Shown here: one piece after another, positions 38,570 through 49,900 of the stretch
How positions within the stretch are numbered: position 1 is the stretch's first letter
Layout: every line of letters begins with the position of its first letter
Source: Bilabrum cf. latius
Lineage: Eukaryota; Bigyra: Bicosoecida; Bigyra; Bicosoecida
Reading direction: 5' to 3'
NCBI GenBank assembly: GCA_965178125.1
Contig: OZ237741.1
Coordinates: 1,391,663-1,455,662 of the forward strand
DNA: 64,000 nucleotides
Position numbers and translations under genes: made by a program
The notes under the pieces: model-generated
The model's input: the letters and a program-made list of their open reading frames with translations, nothing else
Told to the model about the DNA's origin: nothing
Database searches by the model: none

Positions 38570-40445
38570 GCGCGATGGGCTGAGTAGCTCGGTCCCACGG
38601 CACCGCAGTGAAGCTCAGCAGCCATGTCTGAATAGCCGCGTGGGTCAGACGACGCTTGGCATAACTATCCGGTCACTGAGCGAAAGATGGCGTGACTAGC
38701 AGTGCATTCCGCTTGTACAGAACGTTCCATGATCAAAACTCCCGCGCCACAAGCCACCTTCAGACATCACCCCCACCGCTCCCCTCCGCCCTGCGCTCGC
38801 CCTCCTGGATGCTCCCGATGGAAGCACCGACACGGACCTGAGCGTCCCCACCCGCATCCAGACCCACGCTGCCACCCCTGCCTCCCTCCTCCTGCGCGCG
38901 TGCGTGCACCAGCAACAGCGGCTCCCGCGCGCCCATTTCTCCTCCGCCATCCGCGCCGATCGCAGCCGCCCCCGCCCCCTTCCTGCTCTCTAGATCCCCA
39001 TGCCCTGGCCCCGGGCCCGCCCCGGTGTCTGCCAGATTCTTGGAGCTCCGCCGAATCGCTGCCGATGACAACGCATCCCAGTCACTGATCAGCACGAAGT
39101 AAGCAGCCGTCAGCGTGATGGTGGCATAGCCCGCCACGAGCGCCCCCCACAGCGCCTCCAGCCCCAGGTGCAGCACCAGCACAAACACGAAGGCCAGCGG
39201 CACAGACACGCCCCACGCACCAGGCAGGAAAGATGCCATAATGGCCAGCGAGCGCGACTGCCCCTGCAAAATTGCCACCGACACAAAGAATATTGCCAAC
39301 AGAAAGTACGCAGGACCCACCAGGCGCGACAGCTGCCCGATGTAATGCAGCACATCGGGGTCTTGGGTGAACACCTGGCCCAGGTGTTGGCCTGCCCCGA
39401 TCAAGACAGCCGCGATGATTGATCCGATGCAAACGGACACAACAAGGTTAAGCCAAGCGACGAACCGAGCCGCTTGTACCTGGCCTGCACCCAAGTTGTG
39501 CCCCACCCGGACCGTCGTGGCAGACACCAGCCCGTACAGCCCCGACGTCAACAAGAAGAAGACCTGCAGCATCACCTAGTGAGCTGCTAGTGCATGAGGG
39601 CCCAGCTCTGCCCCGAGGAAAGACACCAGCTGCAGCTGAGCGTTCTGTAGCAAGTTGCCAGCCATCAGAGGCAGCAGCCGCTTCACGTGCAGCTCGTACC
39701 AACGCGAGGCAATCCACACGTCGGAACCCCCCAGCCCGCAGAACACGGCGGCTCGGTCCTCCCCGCCCTTCCAAGCCACGTACACCAGCACCATGACAAA
39801 AGAGGCCCAACGAGTGACCGACGTGGCGATCGGAGACCCAATGAACCCGAGACCCTCGAAGCCGAATGCACCAAATATCAGCACGTAGTTGAGCCCAGCA
39901 TTCACAGCAAGCAGCGAAACGTTGATGACCAATGCTGGCAATGCGTCTCCACGCCCTTGCAGGTAGTTCTAGATGCACACTCGCCACATCATTGGTGGCA
40001 AGGAAACCATAAACCACCGGTTGAACAACCCAGCCTTCGAGCTCTCCTCGGCTGCATACCCAATGCCGAGCAGCACGTCTTCCGTGTATAGCCATGCAAT
40101 CATCACTGGCACCAAAGCTGCAGTGCATGAACCCATGGCGATCCACAGCCAAGAACCTGCGAGCTCCCAGTTGCCGGCGCCCACAGCTTGCGAACAAAGG
40201 GCCTTGATGGTGGCTCCATAGGACTGCCACAAGCTGGCTGATGTGAAGTCTACCCAGACTAGAGCGAGGGCTGCCGAAGCTAGCTCAGATACCCCCAGGT
40301 GGCCCAAAAATGCATTGTCAGTCGTCTCGATCCCAAGTCGAGCCATCAGTGCGATTGCCATCGGCAGGCCAATGCTAACCCATGACACTGCTTCATTCAG
40401 CTGCTCCGCGTTCCATCGCTTACAACACCATGAAACGCTAGACAT
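38500..40445. repeat. Tandem segmental duplication, left copy
   Basis: This 1.95-kb unit, running from the final 70 bases of the malate dehydrogenase gene to the MATE start codon, matches 40567-42512 at a constant offset of 2067 bp with no net indel. Most of it is nearly identical; differences cluster in a few short patches (about 39413-39460, 39647-39657, 39969-40013 and 40315-40370). Confidence 0.92.
38760..40445 (-). CDS. MATE-family multidrug/toxin extrusion transporter, copy 1, 561 aa
   Basis: Single exon, ATG 40445 to TGA 38762-38760; an in-frame ATG at 40478 would add 11 residues, but 40445 is the start shared with copy 2. About 12 hydrophobic segments in two halves, as in MATE antiporters that export cationic compounds using H+ or Na+. 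Signatures: TDNAFLGHLGVSELASAALA, CSQAVGAGNWELAGSWLW, YLQGRGDALPALVINV, GNLLQNAQLQLVSFLG, ELGPHALAAH* then VMLQVFFLLTSGLYGLVSAT and VRVGHNLGAGQ. TAG at 39578-39576 sits at the Gln of the family motif LAAHQ. TAG at 39971-39969 aligns with a CAG codon in copy 2. The last 110 residues are a hydrophilic Gly/Ala/Arg tail, probably cytosolic. Confidence 0.9.
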
Positions 40446-40566
40446 CACTGCATCAAATAAGCAGACACTACGACACAAAGTCTCTCATCTGCCGTAGAGT
40501 TACGATCCACTATTGATGGGTTGTCTTCATCTTCGCTTCAAGTTGCCAGACAAGTAATCTAATTGC

Positions 40567-40636
40567 CTTCGACAAGATGCTGCCTGTGCTGCAGCAGCAG
40601 ATCCAGAAGGGCATCGACTTCGCCAAGGGCAACTGA
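40567..40636 (+). pseudogene. Duplicated 3' fragment of the malate dehydrogenase gene
   Basis: These 70 bases repeat 38500-38569, covering the last codons ([19 protein letters not shown]) and the TGA, with two or three substitutions. There is no promoter or upstream coding sequence, so it is a non-functional relic carried along when the MATE gene was duplicated. Its presence marks the left breakpoint of the duplication and shows the copy ran rightwards from the intact gene. Confidence 0.9.
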
Positions 40637-40826
40637 GCGCGATGGGCTGAGTAGCTCGGTCCCACGGCACCGCAGTGAAGCTCAGCAGCCATGTCTGAAT
40701 AGCCGTGTGGGTCAGACGACGCTTGGCATAACTATCCGGTCACTGAGCAAAAGATGGCGTGACTAGCAGTGCATTCCGCTTGTACAGAACGTTCCATGAT
40801 CAAAACTCCCGCGCCACAAGCCACCT

Positions 40827-42512
40827 TCAGACATCACCCCCACCGCTCCCCTCCGCCCTGCGCTCGCCCTCCTGGATGCTCCCGATGGAAGCACCGACAC
40901 GGACCTGAGCGTCCCCACCCGCATCCAGACCCATGCTGCCACCCCTGCCTCCCTCCTCCTGCGCGCGTGCGTGCACCAGCAACAGCGGCTCCCGCGCGCC
41001 CATTTCTCCTCCGCCATCCGCGCCGATCGCAGCCGCCCCCGCCCCCTTCCTGCTCTCTAGATCCCCATGCCCTGGCCCCGGGCCCGCCCCGGTGTCTGCC
41101 AGATTCTTGGAGCTCCGCCGAATCGCTGCCGATGACAACGCATCCCAGTCACTGATCAGCACGAAGTAAGCAGCCGTCAGCGTGATGGTGGCATAGCCCG
41201 CCACGAGCGCCCCCCACAGCGCCTCCAGCCCCAGGTGCAGCACCAGCACAAACACGAAGGCCAGCGGCACAGACACGCCCCACGCACCAGGCAGGAAAGA
41301 TGCCATAATGGCCAGCGAGCGCGACTGCCCCTGCAAAATTGCCACCGACACAAAGAATATTGCCAACAGAAAGTACGCAGGACCCACCAGGCGCGACAGC
41401 TGCCCGATGTAATGCAGCACATCGGGGTCTTGGGTGAACACCTGGCCCAGGTGTTGGCCTGCCCCGATCAAGATTGCTGATATTACGAACCCGATGGCAA
41501 CAGAAACGACAAGATCTAGCCAAGCGACGAACCGAGCCGCTTGTACCTGGCCTGCACCCAAGTTGTGCCCCACCCGGACCGTCGTGGCAGACACCAGCCC
41601 GTACAGCCCCGACGTCAACAAGAAGAAGACCTGCAGCATCACCTAGTGAGCTGCTAGTGCATGAGGGCCCAGCTCTGCCCCGAGGAAAGACACCAGCTGC
41701 AGCTGAGCATTTTCCAGCAGATTGCCAGCCATCAGAGGCAGCAGCCGCTTCACGTGCAGCTCGTACCAACGCGAGGCAATCCACACGTCGGAACCCCCCA
41801 GCCCACAGAACACGGCGGCTCGGTCCTCCCCGCCCTTCCAAGCCACGTACACCAGCACCATGACAAACGAGGCCCAACGAGTGACCGACGTGGCGATCGG
41901 AGACCCAATGAACCCGAGACCCTCGAAGCCGAATGCACCAAATATCAGCACGTAGTTGAGCCCGGCATTCACAGCAAGCAGCGAAACGTTGATGACCAAT
42001 GCTGGCAATGCGTCTCCACGCCCTTGCAGGTAGTTCTGAACGCATATGTACCACATCATCGGGGGTAGCGAGAGTAGATACCACCGGTTGAACAACCCAG
42101 CCTTCGAGCTCTCCTCGGCTGCATATCCAACGCCGAGCAGCACGTCTTCCGTGTATAGCCATGCAATCATCACTGGCACCAAAGCTGCAGTGCATGAACC
42201 CATGGCGATCCACAGCCAAGAACCTGCGAGCTCCCAGTTGCCGGCGCCCACGGCTTGCGAACAAAGGGCCTTGATGGTGGCTCCATAGGACTGCCACAAG
42301 CTGGCTGATGTGAAGTCTACCCAGACTAGAGCGAGGGCTGCCGAAGCTAGCTCAGATACCCCCAGGTGGCCCAAAAATGCCGTATCAGTCGTCTCTATCC
42401 CTAACCTTGCAACTAATGCGATCGCCATCGGGGTTGCAATGCTAACCCATGACACTGCTTCATTCAGCTGCTCCGCGTTCCATCGCTTACAACACCATGA
42501 AACACTGGACAT
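40827..42512 (-). CDS. MATE-family multidrug/toxin extrusion transporter, copy 2, 561 aa
   Basis: ATG 42512 to TGA 40829-40827, the same length as copy 1. The same family signatures are present (TDTAFLGHLGVSELASAALA, ELGPHALAAH*, VRVGHNLGAGQ). Only one in-frame TAG remains (41645-41643, at the LAAHQ Gln); the other copy-1 TAG position is CAG here (42038-42036). Substituted residues lie mostly in membrane segments at the divergent patches (for example PPMMWYICVQNYLQG against PPMMWRVCI*NYLQG; WLDLVVSVAIGFVISAILIG against WLNLVVSVCIGSIIAAVLIG), so substrate range or regulation could differ. The promoter is not duplicated, so expression may also differ. Divergent from the 42731 gene, 218 bp away. 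Confidence 0.9.
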
Positions 42513-42730
42513 TACAACATAGCTAACCCAAGCATTATCGCCTTACGACTTTTGGAGAAACCAGGTAACGCAGGGAACTCTAGTGAACGTTCATGGTTTT
42601 TTGGTTTTAATGCATTGCACTGTCGTGCTGATACGTTTGCAGTTCTGGTCAGTTTGCTTTCGTAGCGATTCGACGCATCTCCCCTGTTTGCATCCCGAGG
42701 CTTGGGTTTGTACGCGTTGATCGATTTATC

Positions 42731-43882
42731 ATGGAGCTGGACGATGGACCGCCGGGTCTTATTCGGGACAAGTCCGGCCCACCATCTGCAGGCTCGAAAA
42801 ACAACGGCACTGCTCAAAATGCAGCGAGAGGAAAAGCAAGCAACGATACATCAGCAAAAGGGATCTCAGCTAAGCCAGTATCTCCATAGGGGCGGCGTAT
42901 TAGCCTGGTGGCTGTCGTACATTCTATTGCGGCATTCGCAAACAAAGTTGGCACGGCATTCGCTCCAGAGGATGGCGAGTCTCATCTCATCGGTAGCGAT
43001 GAAAGCATCAGTGACAGCAAGTAGGATGGTAAACGAAGGGGCTTGAGAAGTACTTCATCGAAAGGGGCCCATGACATGCGGCAGGGTATGAACAGAAGGC
43101 ATTCTGACGACATAACCGCTATGGAACGGGGTAAAGCGTCAGAGCATATGAGAAATCGGCATGTTAGTGTTGATGCAGGTATTTCGCACGAAAATTTTGA
43201 TTCAGGGCGATTGAGAATCACCCGGGCTTCAATGCCAGCAAGCACAGCTGCACGCTCCGCTCGTTCGACTGCCAGGATACCGTTCGCCGAAGTGTAGGCA
43301 GGCCAGCAAACAGAATCAGGTGATAGCAGTGGTGTGACGCCATCAGAGCCGATTCGATAGGCCTGGGCAGGACCAGGCCCGGCTGGAAGCACGGCAGCCT
43401 CGATCGACCCGGTGCAGAGGATGATGGAGGGTCTGCATGCAGGAGGGGGAGCACCAGTAGGGGGATAGGGAGACCGCGAGACATCCCCATCTGGGCTGGT
43501 CGCCCCATGCCCCGGGCGATCCATTACGTCTGATGCTGCCGAGCGCAGCTACCTTGGGCGGGCAGGGACAGGGACGGAGGGGGGGTTAGCTTGCGCAGGC
43601 GAGGCCACTACCTCTTCACCGCGCGAGCGGTCTGGGGGTGGCGGTTCGACACTCGACCCGAGCAGAGTGGCCCCGCTTGGATACGGCGCGCAACGCGGGC
43701 GGAGAGGCAGCTCGCAGGGACGTCGACATCGCTCATCTGCAGCGTCACTCAAGGGAGGTACAGAGGTGCGGCCAGCTCGACTGGCCTCTTCCACCATGTC
43801 GTACGATCCAGGAGATGACTGCTGCGGGGACGCCTGCCAATGCTTCCTGTGGGGGGAAGACTACGGCGAGACTTACCACTGA
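42731..43882 (+). CDS. Hypothetical Ser/Gly/Arg-rich protein, 383 aa
   Basis: From ATG 42731 to TGA 43880-43882 in one frame with five TAGs (42887, 43022, 43295, 43358, 43466) read as Gln. It begins MELDDGPPGLIRDKSGPPSA and is mostly low-complexity: Ser, Gly, Arg, Pro and Thr, with a hydrophobic patch VAVVHSIAAFANKVG near residue 65. The last 28 residues are different and compact: MSYDPGDDCCGDACQCFLWG then EDYGETYH, with four Cys in seven or eight residues, which could bind metal or form disulfides. Unrecognised. Support is the continuous frame, a start after the MATE promoter gap and a stop 76 bp before the convergent gene. Confidence 0.6.
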
Positions 43883-43958
43883 TTTGCCCACATCCACAGA
43901 AATGCATGTTAGAAGAAATCCGCACTTGCTCCCATGTCTATTCGAGTACTCAAATTCA

Positions 43959-46900
43959 TCAATCACCAATGGTGGGCATGCCGAACCCACCATCGCCGCC
44001 ACCGCCGCCCGAATCCCCCCATGATCCCATGTCCTACCAATCATCGTTCCCTCCGTCTCCACCGGCAGGTGGACCAGCGGATGCAGCGTTGTCAAAAGCG
44101 GCATCCTGGGCGCCGGCATCAACGCCCCAACCTGTGGCTGCGCCATCCGCCCCAGAGGCATCGTCGGCACCCTGCTGTGCGCCCCAACCGCCACCATCCT
44201 GGTCTCCAGAGGCGTCACCACCGCCAGCTCCCCAGTCCAAAGGTGCTGCCCCACCATCATCCGCCCCGCCACCGGCTAGCGCGTCACTCCATCCCGTGTC
44301 TCCCCCATCATCGTTGGCCAGCCAGCTAGCCTCACCTGCAGCGGCCCCAGAACCATCCCCTGACTCTCCGGCGCCCTCTTTCGGTATGGCCTCCAGACCC
44401 CAACCCCCGCCTCCTCCACCGCTTGCAATGGCGCCGAGCCCGGGAATCCCACCTTGCTAGTCTTCCACTCCGCCTGCGGCAGGCAACGGCGTGTCACTCG
44501 GTTTCGTCGGCAGCCTGTCTTTGATAGCGAAGACTTCTGTAGTCGGGTACTTGTAACCACTGCCATCGCTTTTCTTTTGGAGTGCAATCTTGTCCCACAC
44601 CTTGAATCCTTTCTTGTCAAATATCGTCGCAATCTTTGCTGGGGTCTTGGATCCAGTTGGGTCTCGATTGTCTCTCTAGTAGAAAGCCAACAACTCCCGC
44701 AGGTGCATCTGAACCTAGTCAGGTCTAAGACCATGCAAATTGAAGCTGGAATCATACGGAATGTCATCCGGATGCGGCGCAGCAGGGGAGGGTGCTGACT
44801 CTGGTGCTGGGGCGGGCGCTGGCTCTGGTGCTGGGGCGGGCGCTGGCTCTGGGGCTGGGGCTGGGGCTGGCTCTGGAGCCGGGGCTGGGGCTGGGGCTGG
44901 CTCTGGAGCCGGGGCTGGGGCTGGGGCTGGGGCTGGCTCTGGAGCCGGGGCTGGGGCTGGGGCTGGTGTGGGCGCGGGTGCGGGCTCTGAACCCGGGGCT
45001 GGGGCTGCTAGCTCCGTATCAGGCGCTGGAGCTGACGGTTGCGGGGCCGGAGACTCTTCATCTGGCTCAACTCTCTCAGTCTGTTCAACAGAGCTAAGCT
45101 GGTCACCGACTGATGCCTACCTCTTCATCATGGCAGGCTGAACGTCCACCGCGGGGCTGTCTCCCGGCTGATTCCCCGATTCTAAATCAATGCCAGGCAT
45201 AAGGACGTTGAGAGCGTTCCCCTGCTCGGCAGATGGACCAGAATCCACGACCATACCTGGTGGAGCTGGAGGCAGCGGCAAAGCGTCGTGTTGCACCCGA
45301 AGTGTTGACACAGTTAGCAGCTCTGCATGCCGGGTGGCTGCGCGCGCTTCGCGCTCAATAGCGTGCAGGACCTGAGCAGAAGGCCTCACTCTAGAGCCGA
45401 CGTCCCCCGAGCCGCCCTGGTGCTTGCCTACGAAAACCCCGGCAGTGCGATCAGCGCGCCGTTGACGAGTCTCTGGCGCCCATGACACACACTGCGCCGA
45501 AGCTAGCTGTGCCACAACGTGCATGGCAGAGATTCCACTCGCACCTGAATGAGCTGCGCCAGCATTCAGCTTGCTCAGCCGTTGCAGCTGTGAGGAACTC
45601 CTCTTGGCCCTTCTGCGCGACCTTCGAGAAGTAGCAGATCCTCGGCTAAACTCGGCTAATCTTGCATTCTACTTGTGTGCGGTGACTTGGCCCTGTTGAT
45701 CGGTGGGAAGCACCAAATCGCTTGGTTTCCGCAACACAGGTGGTTGCCTGGCTGCTGCCAGGCTCGCAACAGCAGCGGCGGCCCTCCGGGTCGCATCACA
45801 TCTCCGCAACACATGCGTCGCAGCATCCATCGCTTTCGAAGAAGCTGGCACAGCCTCCTGTAGCTGGCGGTGCATCGATAGCAGCAGCACTGCCTGGCGT
45901 CGGCTCGTAGCCAAGTCCCGCCCTACTACTGGCTGCATGCCGTCGCGATCGATTGAGCTTATGGCAGCGCGAAGTCCGCCCAGATAGCGCTGCACCGTTG
46001 CACATTCAGCGCTTGCAATCGGTAGCTCCTAGCCGGCGGTCGAAATGGAGGTTTGAACGCTGTTGAGCTGGCGCTTTAGCCGGAGGTGCTGGTCGTCACT
46101 ACTGGAACCACCAGACTGCCAGGCGGCGGCATCCCCCTAGATTTCCGCGATCCGGTGGACCACGCCGGACACTGCATGCTTTCGGGTTGCAACCAAAAGC
46201 TCCCCACGTGTCAACCCGCGGTACAGCCGTTGCAGCTCATGGTGCACAAGACCTGTGCTCAAGTCTGCCCACGCGTCCAGTTGCTAGGCTGCTTCACTCT
46301 GATGCGAGGTAATGGCCGCGTTGATTGCCATTTCGGCCGATGCAAAGCGTCTTGCACCCTGCTTTAACTGGGATCGAGCTGGATCAGATTGCCCATCGAC
46401 GTGCCTTAATCTACCAAGTAGCTCGTCAGCGAGCTTCACAATAGCTTCTCGGCCTCGCTCGCTAGCAGTGTGCAGCGGAGAGGCCAGGGCTTCCATCGAG
46501 CCATGCGATGGCACGGAGAGCACTTGCCGGAGGCCATCATTGATCCTCTTGAACTCGATGCCGAGAACGGGCTCGATTGCTGCTGCAAATCGCCCCTAGG
46601 ACTCGGCACCACGGGCGACAAGGCCACCTTCGTCTGCACTGCTCTCAATCTGGCTTGGCTACTCATCATCCTACAATGGTTGCGCAGGTGAAAGAGCAAG
46701 CTGGCCACCATTTTCAGACCAACCAGACGGAAGCACTGCTCCCCTTTGAGCGGCTACCGTGGCAACACCAACGGCTCTTGATCGCAGAATAGTTGCCGCG
46801 CGCTCTTCATCAGCCGCCTGCGCAGCACAAGCCCGTGCACTCTGCACGTTCTCTTGATACCGATCGACGTACCGGCGGTAGTGATACGGCGCATCTCTGG

Positions 46901-49900
46901 CAGCAAGCTACTCCTGGTCGCTCATGCGTCTTCCGTTGGCCGCCTTGTCTTGGACCTCGTCAATCCACGCTGCCTTGTACTGCGCCTCCCGGGCCATGTG
47001 CAGATACCGGGACTCGCTCTCTCGCAAGGACCGTGCCTGTGATGCTCTCCCAATTGCTTGCAGCCTGAGCACCTCCGCAAACTCCATCTGTTGAGCAGGG
47101 TCATGCAATGATATGTTGACTTGCTGCGCTGGAGGCAACTGTGCAATCGCACCGTTCTCGCCAGCTGCACCTGAGTCTGGCAGAGGGTTCTTACCGGCGG
47201 GCTGCTTTCTCGGGGCATCGGATGGCTACCCAGCCGCGGGAGATTGAGCAGCAGGCGCAACTGCAGAAATTCCTGCTGCTGGATTCGCTGCAGCCGCCGC
47301 TGCTGCTACTGGATTCGCTGCAGCCGCTGCTGCTGCTGCTGCTGCTGCCGGAGCTACACCAGATACTGCCCTGGCATCGGCTGGCGCTAGGCCTGCCTCA
47401 GACTCCCCGGACGGACGAGCACCAGCGATTGTCCTAGCTGCTCCTTCCCCTGGGTGTGCACCTGAGGCACTCAGCAGCCTCTCTCGCACAGCTGCAGCAA
47501 TGGGGATCAGCGGCGCTGTGATGCTGGCATGAGTCAGATCTGTTCCCATACACAGCATACTGCTAAGGTCCTCAGGAATAATGGCAGGGTCTAATGCGCT
47601 CTAGCGTCCGATCGCTTCTACTAGCTTCTCGGGCACGACGATGCCGGCATCTGACAGCTCAACGCGGCCGAGCCAACTCCTCAAAGCAGCGGATGCAGCA
47701 GAAAGCCTCATGCTCAAAATGCTTGCAGGCCCCCTACGCGCGATGAGTCGCTTCGACTAGATTACGCCTTGTGACGACATCATGAGCATCTGCATTGTAA
47801 GCGGCGCTCTCTGCTCGGCTTGAGCGAGGCTGGCGGCGTTCATCTCATTCACGAAACCACCTCTGCTCAACCACGACGACAGCGCGGAAGGGACAACAAA
47901 ACTCTGGCCATCCGAGCGAACCGCCACTCGGAAAGGATCCAAGTCTGTACCGGGCTGGACCAGCGATGGCGTGCCGCCTTCCACATGCATGGAACGTACG
48001 TGATCAGCCAGAGATTGCTGGGACGCGCACATCAGGCCGCATACGCGGCAACGCTCGGCGGCATCACTGGCAGCTGCCTCATCGGTGCTGCATGAAGCTT
48101 CCAGCCACCTTAGCTCAGCAGCGTCATCCGGCTCCTTGTCGTCGAATTGGTTCTGCTGCGGCTTGGTGCCGAGTGCAGTCGTCGAGGCAGACATGTCGAG
48201 GGCTTGAAGCGCTGCTAACCGTGTGCAAACGACAGGATCGCCTTGGCCTTGCACTGAGTGGTGCAAAACCGAGCTTGGCTTGCGAGGCTGCATGACCATT
48301 GCTACGCCGACCACCCGAGGGAAAACTGAGACGGTTCGATGTCCAAGAAGAGTGCTTCTGGCATCATCACACCTGACTGGTTGCCACATTGCGTGCTCGC
48401 GTTCGTACATCGCTTTGCCCCTGCTCGCCCATTGCTTCTTGTTGTCTTCCGGTTCCGTGCCCTCTGGTATCAAGTCGCTGCGAAACCGCTGCCCCGCATC
48501 ACCGTCATCCCACTCAGTCCCAATTTCATGGGAGTCCGCGGCAACCTCGTATTGCATCCACGGGTGCACGTCATCGTCTTGCTCAGGGCCCAAACCTGGA
48601 GGTGTTGCAGAGCGTTGGGTCCCTGCGTACACTTCATCACCAACATCGAGAGATGCCCTTCCGTCGCCGTCCCCATCTGCATCTTCTTCGCTCTCCCGGC
48701 CCGCTTCCTACCGGAGAAACTGCACGGCGCCTATGGCTTCCGGTGGAGCCCCTGCCATCAGCATACGTCCTTCAACAGTAGTCAGCGACTGCCTCCAACG
48801 CCTGGCAACCCATGCCAATAGTTGCTCCGATTCAATCAGGTGGGATATCTCGTCGCTACCACTCGCAAACAACTAGCGGCTGCGCGCGATGGCTGTCCCG
48901 CCCCCTGCTGCAGCTATAGCATGAGTTCTTCCACCCGCGGTGCCACCGCTGGCGTGCAACCCAGCTGCCATGAGGCGTTGGCGCAGAAGCTGGACGTATT
49001 TTGGACGCTCCAGCAAAATCGGGGCTGGGGATCCAGACGACGCCCCAGCAATCATGCCCAGTGATGGATAGTACTCGAGCTTGTAGGACAACGCCAAATG
49101 CCTGCGGAGTTGCTCTGAGCGAGGGTCCAGCCAGCCGCTGCCTGTACTTCCAGCTTCCCACATTTTACGCTTCAAGTTGAGAATATCGGACTTCATGCAC
49201 TAAACGTCCTCACCTGCGCCCCAAATCACTGTTCTCCTCCAGTTGTGTGATTTATGAGGCTGTACCAACTGCCGCTTCCATTTCTCGTAGTCGGTGTTGA
49301 TCAGCAGACGGGCATCCTTCCCCTACGGCCCAAACCACTTTTTGGGAGGTCCAACAGGGATATTGCACAACTCAATCACTGCAAGACAGTGATTGTGCTA
49401 GGTTGCTGCAGCTTGCCTCCACTCCTCCATCGATTGCTTATCCTCGTCCTCGTCCATTTCGAAAGGCCAAAACTTGAAGCCGTACCGCTCCGCATCCGCA
49501 CAGACCTGTTTGCCCCGCTCTTCCAGCTGTCTGATACGATCAGCATTATCTGCACTGCCTCGCAGGGAAGCGTACTCATTCGCGATGCCAGCCACAGCTG
49601 CCCCAATTTCATCCGGAAGCCTCCGCCTCCATCCAGCTAGCAGCATCGTAGTGCTTTGGTTGGACCTGCGCCGCAGGTACTTGGATAGCTGAGCCATGTA
49701 TGCGCTCCACTCTGCGCGAACTGCAGAGGTGTGTTCAAAACCTCTGTCCTTGGCCTCAGAGGGCGTCCCCACTGTGTGAGAGCTATGCGCATCGGGGCCA
49801 TACGCGGCGACCAGCTTGCGAATGGCCTCGTCCTTGGACGAAACCGCCCTCTTGCACTCATCGAGCGCTTGAGACAAAGATCTCGGTCCTGACCACGCGA

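Larger units (their letters stand above)
40567..42512. repeat. Tandem segmental duplication, right copy
   Basis: Counterpart of 38500-40445 at offset +2067 bp. Similarity begins at the malate dehydrogenase tail and stops at the MATE start codon, so the two MATE genes have different upstream sequences (40446-40566 and 42513-42730). Confidence 0.92.
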
